Shown here piece after piece: positions 17,651 to 27,262 of a DNA stretch of 64,000 nt (its first letter is position 1; each line of letters opens with the position of its first letter). The stretch comes from an uncultured Parabacteroides sp. (GTDB taxonomy: Bacteria > Bacteroidota > Bacteroidia > Bacteroidales > Tannerellaceae): assembly GCF_947855115.1 (NCBI RefSeq), contig NZ_CANTZW010000013.1, positions 1 to 64,000 of the forward strand, written 5' to 3'. The notes below the pieces were generated by a model. It had not been told where the DNA came from and made no database searches. It saw only the letters and a program-made list of their open reading frames with translations. A program made the position numbers and the translations under genes.

Positions 17651-20600
17651 ATGAAAAAGCATTTCTTCTCTTTGCGGGAAAGAGGTTTGTTCTTACTTCT
17701 TTTAGGACTTATCCTTTCCTTTAGCGGTTATGCTCAGAACATTACCGTGAAGGGTGTAGTAAAAGACTCTAAATTCGGCGATCCGATCATCGGCGCCAGT
17801 GTGCTTCAGAAAGGTACTACCAATGGTACGATTTCCGATATGGACGGAAATTTTATATTGGAGGCCCCGGATAAGGCCGTGTTGGTGATTTCTTATATCG
17901 GTTATAAATCGCAGGAAGTCACGATATCAGGCTCACAACCTTTGAATATTGTATTGGGGGAGGATATGGAGGCCTTAGACGAGGTAGTCGTGGTTGGTTA
18001 CGCTACGGGTAGCAAACGCACGATCTCCGGCGCTGTGGAGCGTATCAAGAAAGAAGACATGAATCAGGGTGTGGTCAACAATCCGCTGGAGTCTATCAAA
18101 GGCAAGGTAGCCGGCGTGGTTATCACGCAGAGTGGCGGAGACCCCGCTTCGAAACCTTCTATCCGCGTACGCGGTACCAGTTCTTTGTCTGGGGGTAACG
18201 ATCCGTTAGTGATTATCGATGGCGTGTTTGGCGACATGGATATGTTGAACGCGATCGCTCCTGCCGATATCGAGACATTCACGATTTTGAAAGATGCCTC
18301 CGAGACTGCCCAGTATGGTTCTCGCGGCGCCGCGGGCGTGATCGTCGTGACGACGGTGAAGGGCAAGAACGGCATGAAGACGTTGAGCTATAACGGTACG
18401 TTCGGTATCAGCAATGTATACAAGAATCTGAATATGCTCTCGGCAGACCAATACCGCGGGCTCGGCCAGAAATTGGGAACTACCGTGACAGATAAGGGAT
18501 TCAACTCAAACTGGTTCGACGAGATCGAGCAGCTAGGTTATACGCAAAACCATAACCTTTCTTTCGGGGCGGGTACCGATGACTCCAACTACCGTGCCTC
18601 TGTAGGCCTGATCGACCAGCAAGGTATTATCAAGAATAGCGGCATGCGTAATTATACGGCGAAGCTAGACGCTATGCAGAATATGTTCGACAACAAGCTA
18701 AAGATCGAGTTCGGTATGTTCGGTTCCTTGAAAGAGCTGGATAATACGAATGATTATTTGAAAACATTTTACTCCGCGGCCTCTTACAACCCGACATTCC
18801 CGACCGTAAAGAATGACAAGGGTGTCTGGGACGAGGACCCGATGGCGAACGAGATCCATAACCCGATGGGACGTTTGGATATCAAAGACCGGGAGACTAA
18901 CGCTTACGTGAATGTGCATGGCCGTCTGACTTACAATATCTTGGAAGGATTGAAACTAAGCACGTTCGGATCTTATACCTACAACGTAAAGGAGAATAAG
19001 CGTTATTTTCCGAAAGATATCAAGGCTAGTATGGCCGATGGCGGTCACGCCGAGCGTATCGATAACAAGCAGAATATCTTGATGGGTAACATCCAGTTGA
19101 CTTATACGAAGGATTTCAACGAGAAGCATCATTTCGACGCTTTGGCTTTGGTAGAGGGGCAGAAGTATCATTATACGGGCTTTACCGCCAAATCCCATGC
19201 TTACGAGACGGATTATTTCGGTTATAACAACCTGAAGGCCGGTGGCGACGTGAAGTACGGCGATGTGGAGTCGCTGGAAAACGAGAACCGTATCGCTTCC
19301 TTCATGGCCCGCGTGAATTATATGTACGACAACCGTTATATCATCACGGCCAACTTGCGTGCGGACGGTTCCTCAAAACTGGGTTCCGATAATAAATGGG
19401 GCTTCTTCCCGTCGGCTTCTGCCGCTTGGGTGATCAATGAGGAGGCCTTTATGAAAGACGTGGATTGGCTGAGCAACCTTAAGTTGCGTGCCGGCTATGG
19501 ATTGACCGGTAACCAAGACGCTATCGAGGCTTACAACTCCTTGGCCTTGTATAAGCCTACCGGGGTGACTTCTTTGGGTGGATCGCCGATGGCTACGTAT
19601 GGTATCCAGCGTAACGCGAACCCGGATTTACGCTGGGAGGTAAAGAAGACGTTCGATGTCGGGGTAGATTTCGGTATCTTGAACGGTCGCTACTCATTGA
19701 CCGCGGATTGGTATCACTCCAAGACAACCGATATGCTTTATAACTATTCCGTTCCGGTACCTCCGTTTGTTTACCCGACCTTGTTGGCGAATATGGGAGA
19801 GATGACGAATACGGGTGTCGAGCTGGCTGTAAACGCGGGCTTGGTGCAGACGAAAGACTTCGAGTTCAATATGGGCGTGAACTTCTCTTGGCAGAAGAAT
19901 ACGCTGAATTCCCTCTCCGGGACTTACATGGGGCAAGACTTGTCTACTTCCAAGTACATCGCCTTGGCCGAGATGAGCGGCGCTGGTTTCGTGGGCAACA
20001 ACAGCGTGGTATATATGATGGAAGGTCAGCCGGTGGGTGTGTTCTACATCCCGCGTTGCTTGGGCCTGAGCGAGCCTGACGCGAACGGGCACCGTACTTA
20101 CGTGGTAGACGAGACGATCGATGGCGAGGCAGGGTTCAACGCGAACGATGGCGGCGACCGTTATGTAGCCGGGCAGGCCATGCCAAAATATTACTTGGGC
20201 TTGAACCTGAATTTCCGTTACAAGCGTTTCGACCTGACAACACAGATGAACGGCGCTTTCGGCCACAAGATCTTCAACGGTACTTCCTTGTCTTATATGA
20301 ACCTGAGCCAGTTCCCTACCTATAACGTGATGGACGGAGCACAAGACGACATGATCTTCGCCCAAGACATCACGGATTATTGGCTGGAAAAGGGTAACTA
20401 CTTGAATATTGATTATATCACGTTAGGCTATAACTTCAATTGCGAGAAAATCAGCGATTATGTAAAGAACATCCGCTTGAGTTTCTCCGTGAACAACGTG
20501 GCGACTATAACGGGATATTCCGGCCTGTCTCCCCTGTTGAACAGCCAGACGATCACGGATATCACGGATGCCGGGCAAAATACCCTGGGTATAGATAATA

Positions 20601-20656
20601 AACAATTCTATCCGTTGTCTCGTACCTACTCTTTAGGTGTAAGTGTAACTTTCTAA
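17651..20656 (+). CDS. SusC-like TonB-dependent transporter (no STN domain)
   Basis: 1001 residues: signal peptide (about 1-28, GYAQ), a carboxypeptidase-regulatory-like domain (about 32-110; VKGVVKDSKFGDPIIGASVL), a TonB-box-like stretch EALDEVVVVGYATG, the plug (DPLVIIDGVFGDMDML, FTILKDASETAQYGSRGAAG) and the barrel ending SLGVSVTF. It moves a ligand across the outer membrane with TonB energy. It diverges from the sigma/anti-sigma operon and is followed 24 bases later by its SusD. No degradative enzyme is linked, so the ligand is unknown. Confidence 0.93.
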   Translation: MKKHFFSLRERGLFLLLLGLILSFSGYAQNITVKGVVKDSKFGDPIIGASVLQKGTTNGTISDMDGNFILEAPDKAVLVISYIGYKSQEVTISGSQPLNIVLGEDMEALDEVVVVGYATGSKRTISGAVERIKKEDMNQGVVNNPLESIKGKVAGVVITQSGGDPASKPSIRVRGTSSLSGGNDPLVIIDGVFGDMDMLNAIAPADIETFTILKDASETAQYGSRGAAGVIVVTTVKGKNGMKTLSYNGTFGISNVYKNLNMLSADQYRGLGQKLGTTVTDKGFNSNWFDEIEQLGYTQNHNLSFGAGTDDSNYRASVGLIDQQGIIKNSGMRNYTAKLDAMQNMFDNKLKIEFGMFGSLKELDNTNDYLKTFYSAASYNPTFPTVKNDKGVWDEDPMANEIHNPMGRLDIKDRETNAYVNVHGRLTYNILEGLKLSTFGSYTYNVKENKRYFPKDIKASMADGGHAERIDNKQNILMGNIQLTYTKDFNEKHHFDALALVEGQKYHYTGFTAKSHAYETDYFGYNNLKAGGDVKYGDVESLENENRIASFMARVNYMYDNRYIITANLRADGSSKLGSDNKWGFFPSASAAWVINEEAFMKDVDWLSNLKLRAGYGLTGNQDAIEAYNSLALYKPTGVTSLGGSPMATYGIQRNANPDLRWEVKKTFDVGVDFGILNGRYSLTADWYHSKTTDMLYNYSVPVPPFVYPTLLANMGEMTNTGVELAVNAGLVQTKDFEFNMGVNFSWQKNTLNSLSGTYMGQDLSTSKYIALAEMSGAGFVGNNSVVYMMEGQPVGVFYIPRCLGLSEPDANGHRTYVVDETIDGEAGFNANDGGDRYVAGQAMPKYYLGLNLNFRYKRFDLTTQMNGAFGHKIFNGTSLSYMNLSQFPTYNVMDGAQDDMIFAQDITDYWLEKGNYLNIDYITLGYNFNCEKISDYVKNIRLSFSVNNVATITGYSGLSPLLNSQTITDITDAGQNTLGIDNKQFYPLSRTYSLGVSVTF

Positions 20657-20680
20657 AATCATTTAAAGCACATAATAGTT

Positions 20681-22363
20681 ATGAAAAAGAAATATATTTA
20701 TGCGTCGATGATCGCGGCTTGCGCCGCAGTATTCTCCTCATGCTCCAATTTCTTGGAGGAGAACCCTACAGACGCTTTCGACGAGAACGAGGCCTATGCC
20801 AACGAGAACTTGGTATATTTGAACGCGGTGGCCAACCTATACAATGACATGGACAATATAATGGGCTCGGACCGTCGTGTGTACGACATGAATACTTTCT
20901 CCAGCGACGAGGCCTTCTTGCCCTGCCGTATCGGTGACTGGGAGGATGGCGGCCTTTGGCAGAACTTACATTTGCATCGTTGGGGAACCATGTTCGACCT
21001 TTCCCGGGACTCGTGGAACTACCTTTATGAGAAGGTAGGCCATTGCAACCAGTCTATGGAGAAACTGGAGGCGCTGATAAAAGAGCAGCCCGAGGCCGAT
21101 TATTTGAAAAATTACTTGGAGGAAGCGCGTGCGATGCGTGCCTTTTACTACTTCTACTTGATGGATTTGTTTGCCCGGGTACCGCTTGTTACCTCTTCTT
21201 CCGTCCAGATGAGCGACGTGGAGCAACCGGAGCGTAGCGAGGTATTTAATTTTATCAAGACGGAGTTGGAGACGGCCCTTCCGTATCTCTCGGACGCGAA
21301 GAGTAACCAATCGGGCGTTTACTATGGCCGTTTTACCAAAGGTGTCGGATATTTCTTGTTGGCGAAACTAGCCCTGAACGCGGATGTGTATACGGATGAT
21401 AACTGGACGGACGGCGTCATGAATCGTCCGGACGCTAAGAACGTTATGTTTACGATAGACGGGCAGCAGGTAAACGCTTACGAGGCGGTGATTAAATACG
21501 TAGATAAATTGTCGGCTATGGGATATACGCTGGAAGAGAACTTCTCCGATAATTTCTCGCTGACCAACGAGAACTCGAACGAGAATATTTTCACGATCCC
21601 TATGGACCCCAGCTCATACCCCGGCAACCATACCTATAACCTGACCCGTACGATGCATTATACACATGCGGTAGCTTACGGGTTGAACGGATGGAATGGA
21701 TCTTGCGCCACGAAAACGGCGATGAACGTGTTTGGTTTCGGTACCGATAAAGAAGATCCCCGCTGTAAGCTCTCTTATTATACCGGGGCGGTCTACGGTC
21801 CTGACGGCGACCAGTTGGTATTGGAATATGGCGGGCAGCAACTACCGTTCGAATATGCTCCCATGCAAGCGAAGGTTTACATGGAATCCGGAGATGGCGT
21901 GTATGTACAGACAGCCGGAGCGCGTATGAACAAATATGAGCTCGACGCGAATGCCGGAGCCGACACGGATGGAGGCCCGCTGCCTCATAACGATATGGTA
22001 CTTTACCGCTACGCCGACGCGGTCTTGATGAAAGCCGAGGCGAAAATCCGCTTAGGACAAAGTGGTGATGAGGAGGTAAACCAGATCCGCGCCCGGGTAG
22101 GTGCCCCGGCAAAACAAGGCGTGACGTTGAGCGACATCCTCGATGAGCGTTTGCTGGAACTTGCGTGGGAAGGATGGCGCAGGAACGACCAGATCCGTTT
22201 CGGTACTTTCACGCAGCCTAACGCGGATCGTTACGTAGGTGTGAAACATTCTGCCAGCTCCTTGGATTACCAGATCGACGAGACGGGGTATACCACGGTA
22301 TTCGCTATATTCAACGATGTCTTATTGCTGAACAAGAACCTGAAGCAAAACCCCGGATATTAA
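20681..22363 (+). CDS. SusD-like outer-membrane binding lipoprotein
   Basis: 560 residues with a lipobox (FSSC, Cys about 21) and the usual SusD layout: N-terminal helices with TPR-like pairs and the C-terminal ILDERLLELAWEGWRRNDQIRFG motif. Partner of the SusC directly upstream. Resembles the SusD at 14049 in the WEDGGLWQNLHLHRW region. Ends before a strong terminator (22409-22441). Confidence 0.92.
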   Translation: MKKKYIYASMIAACAAVFSSCSNFLEENPTDAFDENEAYANENLVYLNAVANLYNDMDNIMGSDRRVYDMNTFSSDEAFLPCRIGDWEDGGLWQNLHLHRWGTMFDLSRDSWNYLYEKVGHCNQSMEKLEALIKEQPEADYLKNYLEEARAMRAFYYFYLMDLFARVPLVTSSSVQMSDVEQPERSEVFNFIKTELETALPYLSDAKSNQSGVYYGRFTKGVGYFLLAKLALNADVYTDDNWTDGVMNRPDAKNVMFTIDGQQVNAYEAVIKYVDKLSAMGYTLEENFSDNFSLTNENSNENIFTIPMDPSSYPGNHTYNLTRTMHYTHAVAYGLNGWNGSCATKTAMNVFGFGTDKEDPRCKLSYYTGAVYGPDGDQLVLEYGGQQLPFEYAPMQAKVYMESGDGVYVQTAGARMNKYELDANAGADTDGGPLPHNDMVLYRYADAVLMKAEAKIRLGQSGDEEVNQIRARVGAPAKQGVTLSDILDERLLELAWEGWRRNDQIRFGTFTQPNADRYVGVKHSASSLDYQIDETGYTTVFAIFNDVLLLNKNLKQNPGY

Positions 22364-22408
22364 TCCGGCCGGTTAATTTTGAGGCAAAGACATCCGATAG
22401 GAAAATCT

Positions 22409-22441
22409 AAGCCGGGGGAGGTAGGTCTCCTCCGGCTTTTT
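22409..22441 (+). terminator. Terminator of the plus-strand SusCD pair
   Basis: AAGCCGG..GGAG and CTCC..CCGGCTT pair with a short loop (GTAGGT) and are followed by TTTTT. It separates SusD from the convergent MATE gene. Confidence 0.75.
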
Positions 22442-22481
22442 CTCGCTTTATGCCATGATGGATCATCTTATATGATGTATG

Positions 22482-23861
22482 TCAGCCGGGATGATTGATC
22501 TTTCTCAATATCCTCGGGAATTTCCATACAAATAACAACGTACAGCAAATAGCGGCCGTGGCATCCGATACGGCCTCTGCCGCGTATACGCCGGTTACCC
22601 CCATAAAATGGGGTAATAGTAATGCCAAAGGAATCAAGAGGATAACTTTACGAAGCAAGGCGATAAAGATAGATATCTTAGCTTGTCCCAACGCTACGAA
22701 CATATTCTGGCAAGCCCGTTGCAAGCCAAAAATCGTCATACCAGCCAAGAAGATGGGCATGACCCAACGGACGGTATCGATCAGCTCCTTGTCGCTAGTA
22801 AAAGCGGAGGCAACGGTCGAGGGGAAGAGTATCATAAACAACATCAGTAGGAGGTTGAACGAGAACATGACGATCAGTACGATGCGGAAACAGTCTTTTA
22901 CCCGTTGTTTGTCTCCATGCCCATAGTTATAGCTAATGATCGGCACGAAACCTTGCGCGAACCCGGTTAACGGTACGCTGGCGAATTGCATGGCGCTCTG
23001 TAAGATAGCCAATGCGCTCACATAGATATCACCAAAATTCTTCAAGCTGCTGTTCAATACGAAACCGACCAGGCTCTCCGTGCTGGCCATGATGAACGGA
23101 GACACTCCCAACGCCAACATCGGCAATACGATTTTCCGCTCCAGCCTCATATAGCGTTTCTCCAGAGGCAAGGACGCTCCCCGGGAGAAAAGGAACCCCA
23201 ATACCCATATAGCGCTACAGGCTTGCGAGAGGACCGTGGCAAGGGCGGCGCCTTTCACCCCCATATCCAACCGGAAAATGAAAATAGGATCCAGTATAAT
23301 ATTCAATAAGGCTCCTATCAAGACGGAACACATGGCGATTGAGGGCCGGCCTTGCGAATTGATAAAAGCGTTCAGCCCCGTGGATATCTCAACGAAAAGA
23401 GTTCCTGTCAAGTAAATGGAAAGGTAATCCACCGCATACCCTAATGTATTCTCCGACGCTCCCGTGAAGAGCAAGATAGGCTCCATAAACGTATAGGTGA
23501 TAAGAGAGGTGACCAGGGTAAATACGATCAATAAGATAAACCCGTTTCCCAATATCTTTCCGGCCCGTACCCGGTCTCCTTGTCCGAGGGCGATAGCGGC
23601 GAGGGGAGAACCGCCCGCTCCGACAATGGCGGAGAAAGAGGAGATCAAGATCACGATGGAAGTCGTCACGCCTATGCCAGCCAATGCGTTTGTTCCGATC
23701 CCGGGAATATGCCCGATATAGATACGATCTACGATATTGTAAAGTAAGTTGACAAATTGGGCCGCTACCGCCGGAAGCGCCATTTTGAAAACCAGCGGTA
23801 GCATACGTTCCGTACCTAGCCTAGCCTCGTATTTGTTCTTCATATTCAATCGGGATTTCAA
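22482..23861 (-). CDS. MATE-family multidrug/sodium efflux transporter
   Basis: 459 residues (453 if the second Met, MKNKYEARLGTERM, is used). Twelve hydrophobic segments run from residue 25 to 450. The two-lobed MATE pattern is visible: N-lobe PAVAAQFVNLLYNIVDRIYI and C-lobe PLTGFAQGFVPIISYNYGHG. It exports cationic compounds using Na+ or H+ gradients; the substrate is unknown. It is a single gene, with a repeat-rich AT-rich intergenic region upstream. Confidence 0.92.
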   Translation of the reverse strand: MKSRLNMKNKYEARLGTERMLPLVFKMALPAVAAQFVNLLYNIVDRIYIGHIPGIGTNALAGIGVTTSIVILISSFSAIVGAGGSPLAAIALGQGDRVRAGKILGNGFILLIVFTLVTSLITYTFMEPILLFTGASENTLGYAVDYLSIYLTGTLFVEISTGLNAFINSQGRPSIAMCSVLIGALLNIILDPIFIFRLDMGVKGAALATVLSQACSAIWVLGFLFSRGASLPLEKRYMRLERKIVLPMLALGVSPFIMASTESLVGFVLNSSLKNFGDIYVSALAILQSAMQFASVPLTGFAQGFVPIISYNYGHGDKQRVKDCFRIVLIVMFSFNLLLMLFMILFPSTVASAFTSDKELIDTVRWVMPIFLAGMTIFGLQRACQNMFVALGQAKISIFIALLRKVILLIPLALLLPHFMGVTGVYAAEAVSDATAAICCTLLFVWKFPRILRKINHPG

Positions 23862-24299
23862 TTAAGATGGTTGCAAAGTTACAAGAACTTGTTGGATTAT
23901 ATAATCGGGTTACATTCTTTATCTACCGTGTTTTAATAGAAAACGCAAGAAATCAAATTATCGTTTAGGTTCGTGTGTCGTAGGGACTATATGTAAAAGT
24001 AGTTTCTCTTAGGGAAAACAAAGGTTTCGTGCTGAAGAAACTTTAGTTTCTATATAGGAAAACAAAAGTTTTCTGCTTGATAAACTTTTGTTTTATACCA
24101 TAAAAAACTGCAAATGTTTATATGCTAATATTTTAAGTACATAATAAAACTAGTAGATACGTAGTGTGCCGCGTCTCCCTACTGACTGATAGTATCTCAG
24201 AATTAATTGAGGTAGATATTAATTGAAAAACAAACACTTTTATTGGTGCGTTGTAAAATAAAATCTATAACTTGCATTTATCTTGTAAAGATAATCTGA
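23862..24299. other. 438-base repeat-rich intergenic region
   Basis: No protein gene seen. It holds two tandem imperfect 44-base units (24013-24056 and 24057-24100), each beginning GGAAAACAAA(G/A)GTTT and containing AAACTTT(A/T)GTTT, followed by a degenerate half of the double-hairpin repeat (24151-24206, with CTGATAGTATCT) and the promoter of the next gene. Confidence 0.6.
24151..24206 (+). repeat. Degenerate half copy (D) of the double-hairpin repeat
   Basis: TAGTAGATACGTAGTGTGCC then GCGTCTCCCTACTGACTGAT then AGTATCT aligns with the left arm and core of copy A (5276 onward), but the GC-rich palindrome has decayed and the right arm is missing. It marks the edge of the accessory region. Confidence 0.6.
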
Positions 24300-25232
24300 A
24301 TGAAGACAACACTAGGACTGATTTTCCTACTTTTCGCTACCCTTTTTTCTTGTATGCGCCAAGAAAAACCATTACCTGCGGAATTATCTCGTGCGGAATC
24401 CGTGATGTGGGAGCATTCGGATTTGTTGGATATCTCTTCCTCGGATGAATGGGTTCAAAATACGATGGATTATTTTGAGAAGGGAGGAAATCATGCTAAA
24501 AAATTAGCGGAAGTCCAGGCGAAGTACGATCATGAGAGATTGTTGAACATAAATAACCAACTAAAGATAGAAAAAACGAATCAACAGATAATCGGTTTGT
24601 TTGTCATTTCCGTTTTGTTGGTTCTTGTTATCGTATATCAATATCGTGTATTGCGGAAGGAAAAATCTTTAGTGTATGCCAGAAAAGAAATACGAATTTA
24701 CAAGGAATCGATAAGAGAGAATGAGAATCGTATAAGAGAAAATGGGCAATTGATCGCCATATTAAATAATAAACAATTGGAAAATGATGAGATTCTCTCA
24801 GAGAATAAAATTTTGTTGGAGCAAAATGAGAAGTATCATCAAGAGATAGAGAAGTATGAAGAGCTACTAAAGTCTTCATATAAGAAACTAGATGAGCAAT
24901 TGCCTTATTTTGATAAATTGAAAGATTTAAAAGAGTATCCTCGATATCTAAAGGATGCCGATTGGTCATTAATCATAAACTGGACAAACTTGCAATACCA
25001 TCAGTTCTATACACGGTTAGGAAAAGATTTTCCTGATTTTTCAGAATTAGACAAACGATATTGCTGTTTAATCAAAATGGGCTTCACCTCTTCCCAAATA
25101 GCTGTTTTTGCGAACTCTCTCCCTGAGTCTGTATCGAAACAGAAACAACGTATCAAACAGCGTATCAAAAAGAGCAAACAAATGCCTGTCGACGTAAACT
25201 TCTTGCTAGACCAATACCTCAAAGAGTACTAA
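24300..25232 (+). CDS. Shortened chimeric TPR-type regulator (TPR region deleted)
   Basis: 310 residues. The first 41 (MKTTLGLIFLLFATLFSC.. to MWEHSD) are nearly identical to the gene at 27263, including the lipobox (FSC). The sequence then jumps to a linker, a membrane segment (about 98-117, IIGLFVISVLLVLVIVYQY), a coiled coil (about 120-205) and an HTH-like tail (about 215-310) that differ from the 27263 protein. Compared with the usual 550-600 residues, about 270 residues of sensor repeats are missing. It probably arose by recombination or internal deletion between paralogues. The frame is intact, but sensing ability is doubtful. Promoter box at 24268. Confidence 0.65.
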   Translation: MKTTLGLIFLLFATLFSCMRQEKPLPAELSRAESVMWEHSDLLDISSSDEWVQNTMDYFEKGGNHAKKLAEVQAKYDHERLLNINNQLKIEKTNQQIIGLFVISVLLVLVIVYQYRVLRKEKSLVYARKEIRIYKESIRENENRIRENGQLIAILNNKQLENDEILSENKILLEQNEKYHQEIEKYEELLKSSYKKLDEQLPYFDKLKDLKEYPRYLKDADWSLIINWTNLQYHQFYTRLGKDFPDFSELDKRYCCLIKMGFTSSQIAVFANSLPESVSKQKQRIKQRIKKSKQMPVDVNFLLDQYLKEY

Positions 25233-25721
25233 AAGTAGAGGATGTCCATGTCTGTTTTTTTAATTTATTGATTATCAAAGGCAATTGAATTCAATTTGTC
25301 CATGTGTATTCCTTGATTATGTATAAAAATAAATTTACATTTGCATTATGATTTTTTTTGAATTTACGCTTCTAAACTATATTTTACTCAAGCATCTAAT
25401 TTCAGAACATCCTTTTCCTTTAAGGTGGTTTTTATTTTAATAGTTCTTATAGGAGAAAGGGTGTTTAGAGGTTTTGATATAATTTTCTTAATAAATTAAT
25501 TCCTCAAAAAGTGCTGAAAATGGAAAGTGTCTATGTTATATTTTTAATTTGTTGATTATCAGTGTTTGTTTGCTCTGGTTTGTCTATGCATGTTTCTTGA
25601 ATATATATATAAATAAGTCTGTTTTTGTGTTATAATTTTTGAATTTATGGGATAGATATTAAGTGAATTTATAGGCTTATTATTCCTTTTCTTGATAAAT
25701 AATTAAAAATGAAATATAGAT
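25233..25721. other. 489-base AT-rich intergenic region with an old internal duplication
   Basis: No gene seen. The segment from about 25240 to 25375 (TTAATTTATTGATTATCA .. TTTGTCCATG .. TTTTTTGAATTTA) is repeated imperfectly from about 25522 to 25655 (TTAATTTGTTGATTATCA .. TTTGTCTATG .. ATTTTTGAATTTA), about 285 bases apart. The second copy is the leader of the LRR gene, so each copy may once have preceded a similar gene. Confidence 0.5.
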
Positions 25722-26583
25722 ATGATTTTTAGAAAAAGACAACAAAAATGCTGGTTGAGTGTAATCGCATTATTAATGCTGGTTTGTAGTTGTTCTGATG
25801 ATGAACGAGGAGAAATACTTACGCCTATAAAACCCTATTTGAACGTGAAAGATAGTTTAGCTTTGGTAGACATCTATGAACAGGCGCATGGAGAGGGCTG
25901 GACGTTGGTTGATTGGGATCTGGAAAACATACAAACATGGGGTGGTGTGACCGCTGCCTTAGACACTGTTATGAATGAATAGGGTAGTAGGTTTTGTGAT
26001 GCAGGATGGTTCAAATGGCATTTTATCGGATAAGATTGGAGATTTAGTGAAGTTAAGAAGTTTAAGTCTTTATGGTAAAGGTTTGTATGGAGAACTTCCA
26101 AAGACGATTGGAAATTTAGTTAATTTGGAAAGTCTTGTTATTTCTTCTACCTCTTTAAGTGGCGCATTGCCTAAAGAAATTGGCAATTTAAAGAATATAG
26201 AAGTGATGCAAATTTATTTCAATGAATTTACTGAAATACCAAAAGAGTTCGGGAACCTTCCTAAATCGGCTGTGTATATGATGCAACACAATAAATTTGC
26301 GGGTGAGGTGCCGGAGACGTTGCGGTTTTATGAAAATAGTGATGGATCGAGTGGTATTAGTGGCATCGATCTGAGCTATAACTGTTTTACATCATTTCCA
26401 TGGTCTTTTTTCACGGATGATGATGATTGTTTGGTACCTCATCTGTGGGGAAATAGATTATCTGGAACCATTCCGGATGAGGTATTTAAATCTCCGAAGT
26501 GGGAGAGATGGAAAACTCAAATATCACGCCAAGAGAAAGGATATGGATATTCTAATTACCCACCGGAGGAAGATGAGCATTGA
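25722..26583 (+). pseudogene. Leucine-rich-repeat lipoprotein broken by a 4-base duplication
   Basis: The first frame (25722-25982, 86 aa) gives a lipoprotein signal (VCSC) and SLALVDIYEQAHGEGWTLVD then ..NIQTWGGVTAALDTVMNE-stop. The second frame (25975-26583) continues with NRVVGFVMQDGSNGILSDKI and repeats such as LPKTIGNLVNLESL and LPKEIGNLKNIEVM, the plant-type LRR common in Bacteroidota surface proteins. The frames are joined exactly if one copy of the tandem ATGA at 25971-25978 is removed (VMNRVVGF). The intact protein would be about 285 residues, anchored to a membrane and probably binding protein or glycan. Phase variation by slippage is possible but only two units are present. Confidence 0.8.
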
Positions 26584-26599
26584 ATAAAATAGCTAAAAA

Positions 26600-26636
26600 G
26601 ACTGTTTAACAATCTGAAGTTAAACAGTCTTTTTTT
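26600..26636 (+). terminator. Terminator after the LRR gene
   Basis: GACTGTTTAAC (26600-26610) and GTTAAACAGTC (26619-26629) pair perfectly with an 8-base loop and are followed by seven T. Strong intrinsic terminator. Confidence 0.85.
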
Positions 26637-26696
26637 ATAATCGTTTCTCTTATCATAAATCTATGTTAAAATAAAAAGTAAGCATCTGATAAAATT

Positions 26697-27083
26697 GTTG
26701 TATTGCCATGTACATGACTCGTTGAATCATTATTCGGTGGATGTGTTTGGTGGTCCGGATAAGGCGCATGCCTCGTTTTTCTCGATCCAGAAGGCGATCA
26801 ATTACGCTATGACCTTGTTCTTGACAACCGGTGGCATCCGCGGCTGGAAAAAGAAGCTGTACATTGCTTACCGGCATTATTCACGTTTTCAGTCTGTCTA
26901 TTGGTTATCGGTTCATTCTTTTGCCGCTTGTTTCTGGTGCCTCTTATTATTTATGCCCTTTTCTTGTTTGTAGACGCAATGTTCCGCAATAAATGTGATT
27001 TACGTGTAGGATTGCTATCCGTAATAGCCTCTTTTACGCAATTGTTTGGATATGGAGTCGGTTTTTTGAGAAGTATTATTTGA
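26697..27083 (+). pseudogene. Remnant of a GT2 glycosyltransferase
   Basis: Two pieces match the intact gene at 29096-30034. HDSLNHYSVDVFGGPDKAHA and the following part up to GGIRGWKKKL are in one frame; GSFFCRLFLVPLIIYALFLF to GVGFLRSII-stop is in another. About 258 bases are missing between them, and the 5' third of the gene is absent. The junction lies at a short shared word (GAAGCTG in one place, GAAGTTG in the other), suggesting deletion between short repeats. Together with the shortened gene at 24300 it is a decayed copy of the 27263-30034 unit. Confidence 0.85.
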
Positions 27084-27229
27084 AAATTCATTTAAATGGA
27101 GGGGTATGCACAGAGGCTATTGAAGGATACCAAACTAAAGGAAAAGATTTTTAGTTGAGTAGTAGGCTTAAAGAAGATATTTTTTTGTGTCAAATGAATA
27201 TTTTTATTGATATTTGTCCAATAATTTTA

Positions 27230-27237
27230 TAGCTTGC
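27230..27237 (+). promoter_or_regulatory. Promoter -7-like box of the second TPR regulator
   Basis: TAGCTTGC, 33 bases before the start at 27263, equivalent in sequence and spacing to the boxes at 347 and 24268. Confidence 0.5.
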
Positions 27238-27262
27238 GTTTAAGTTGTAAACTATAATCTAA

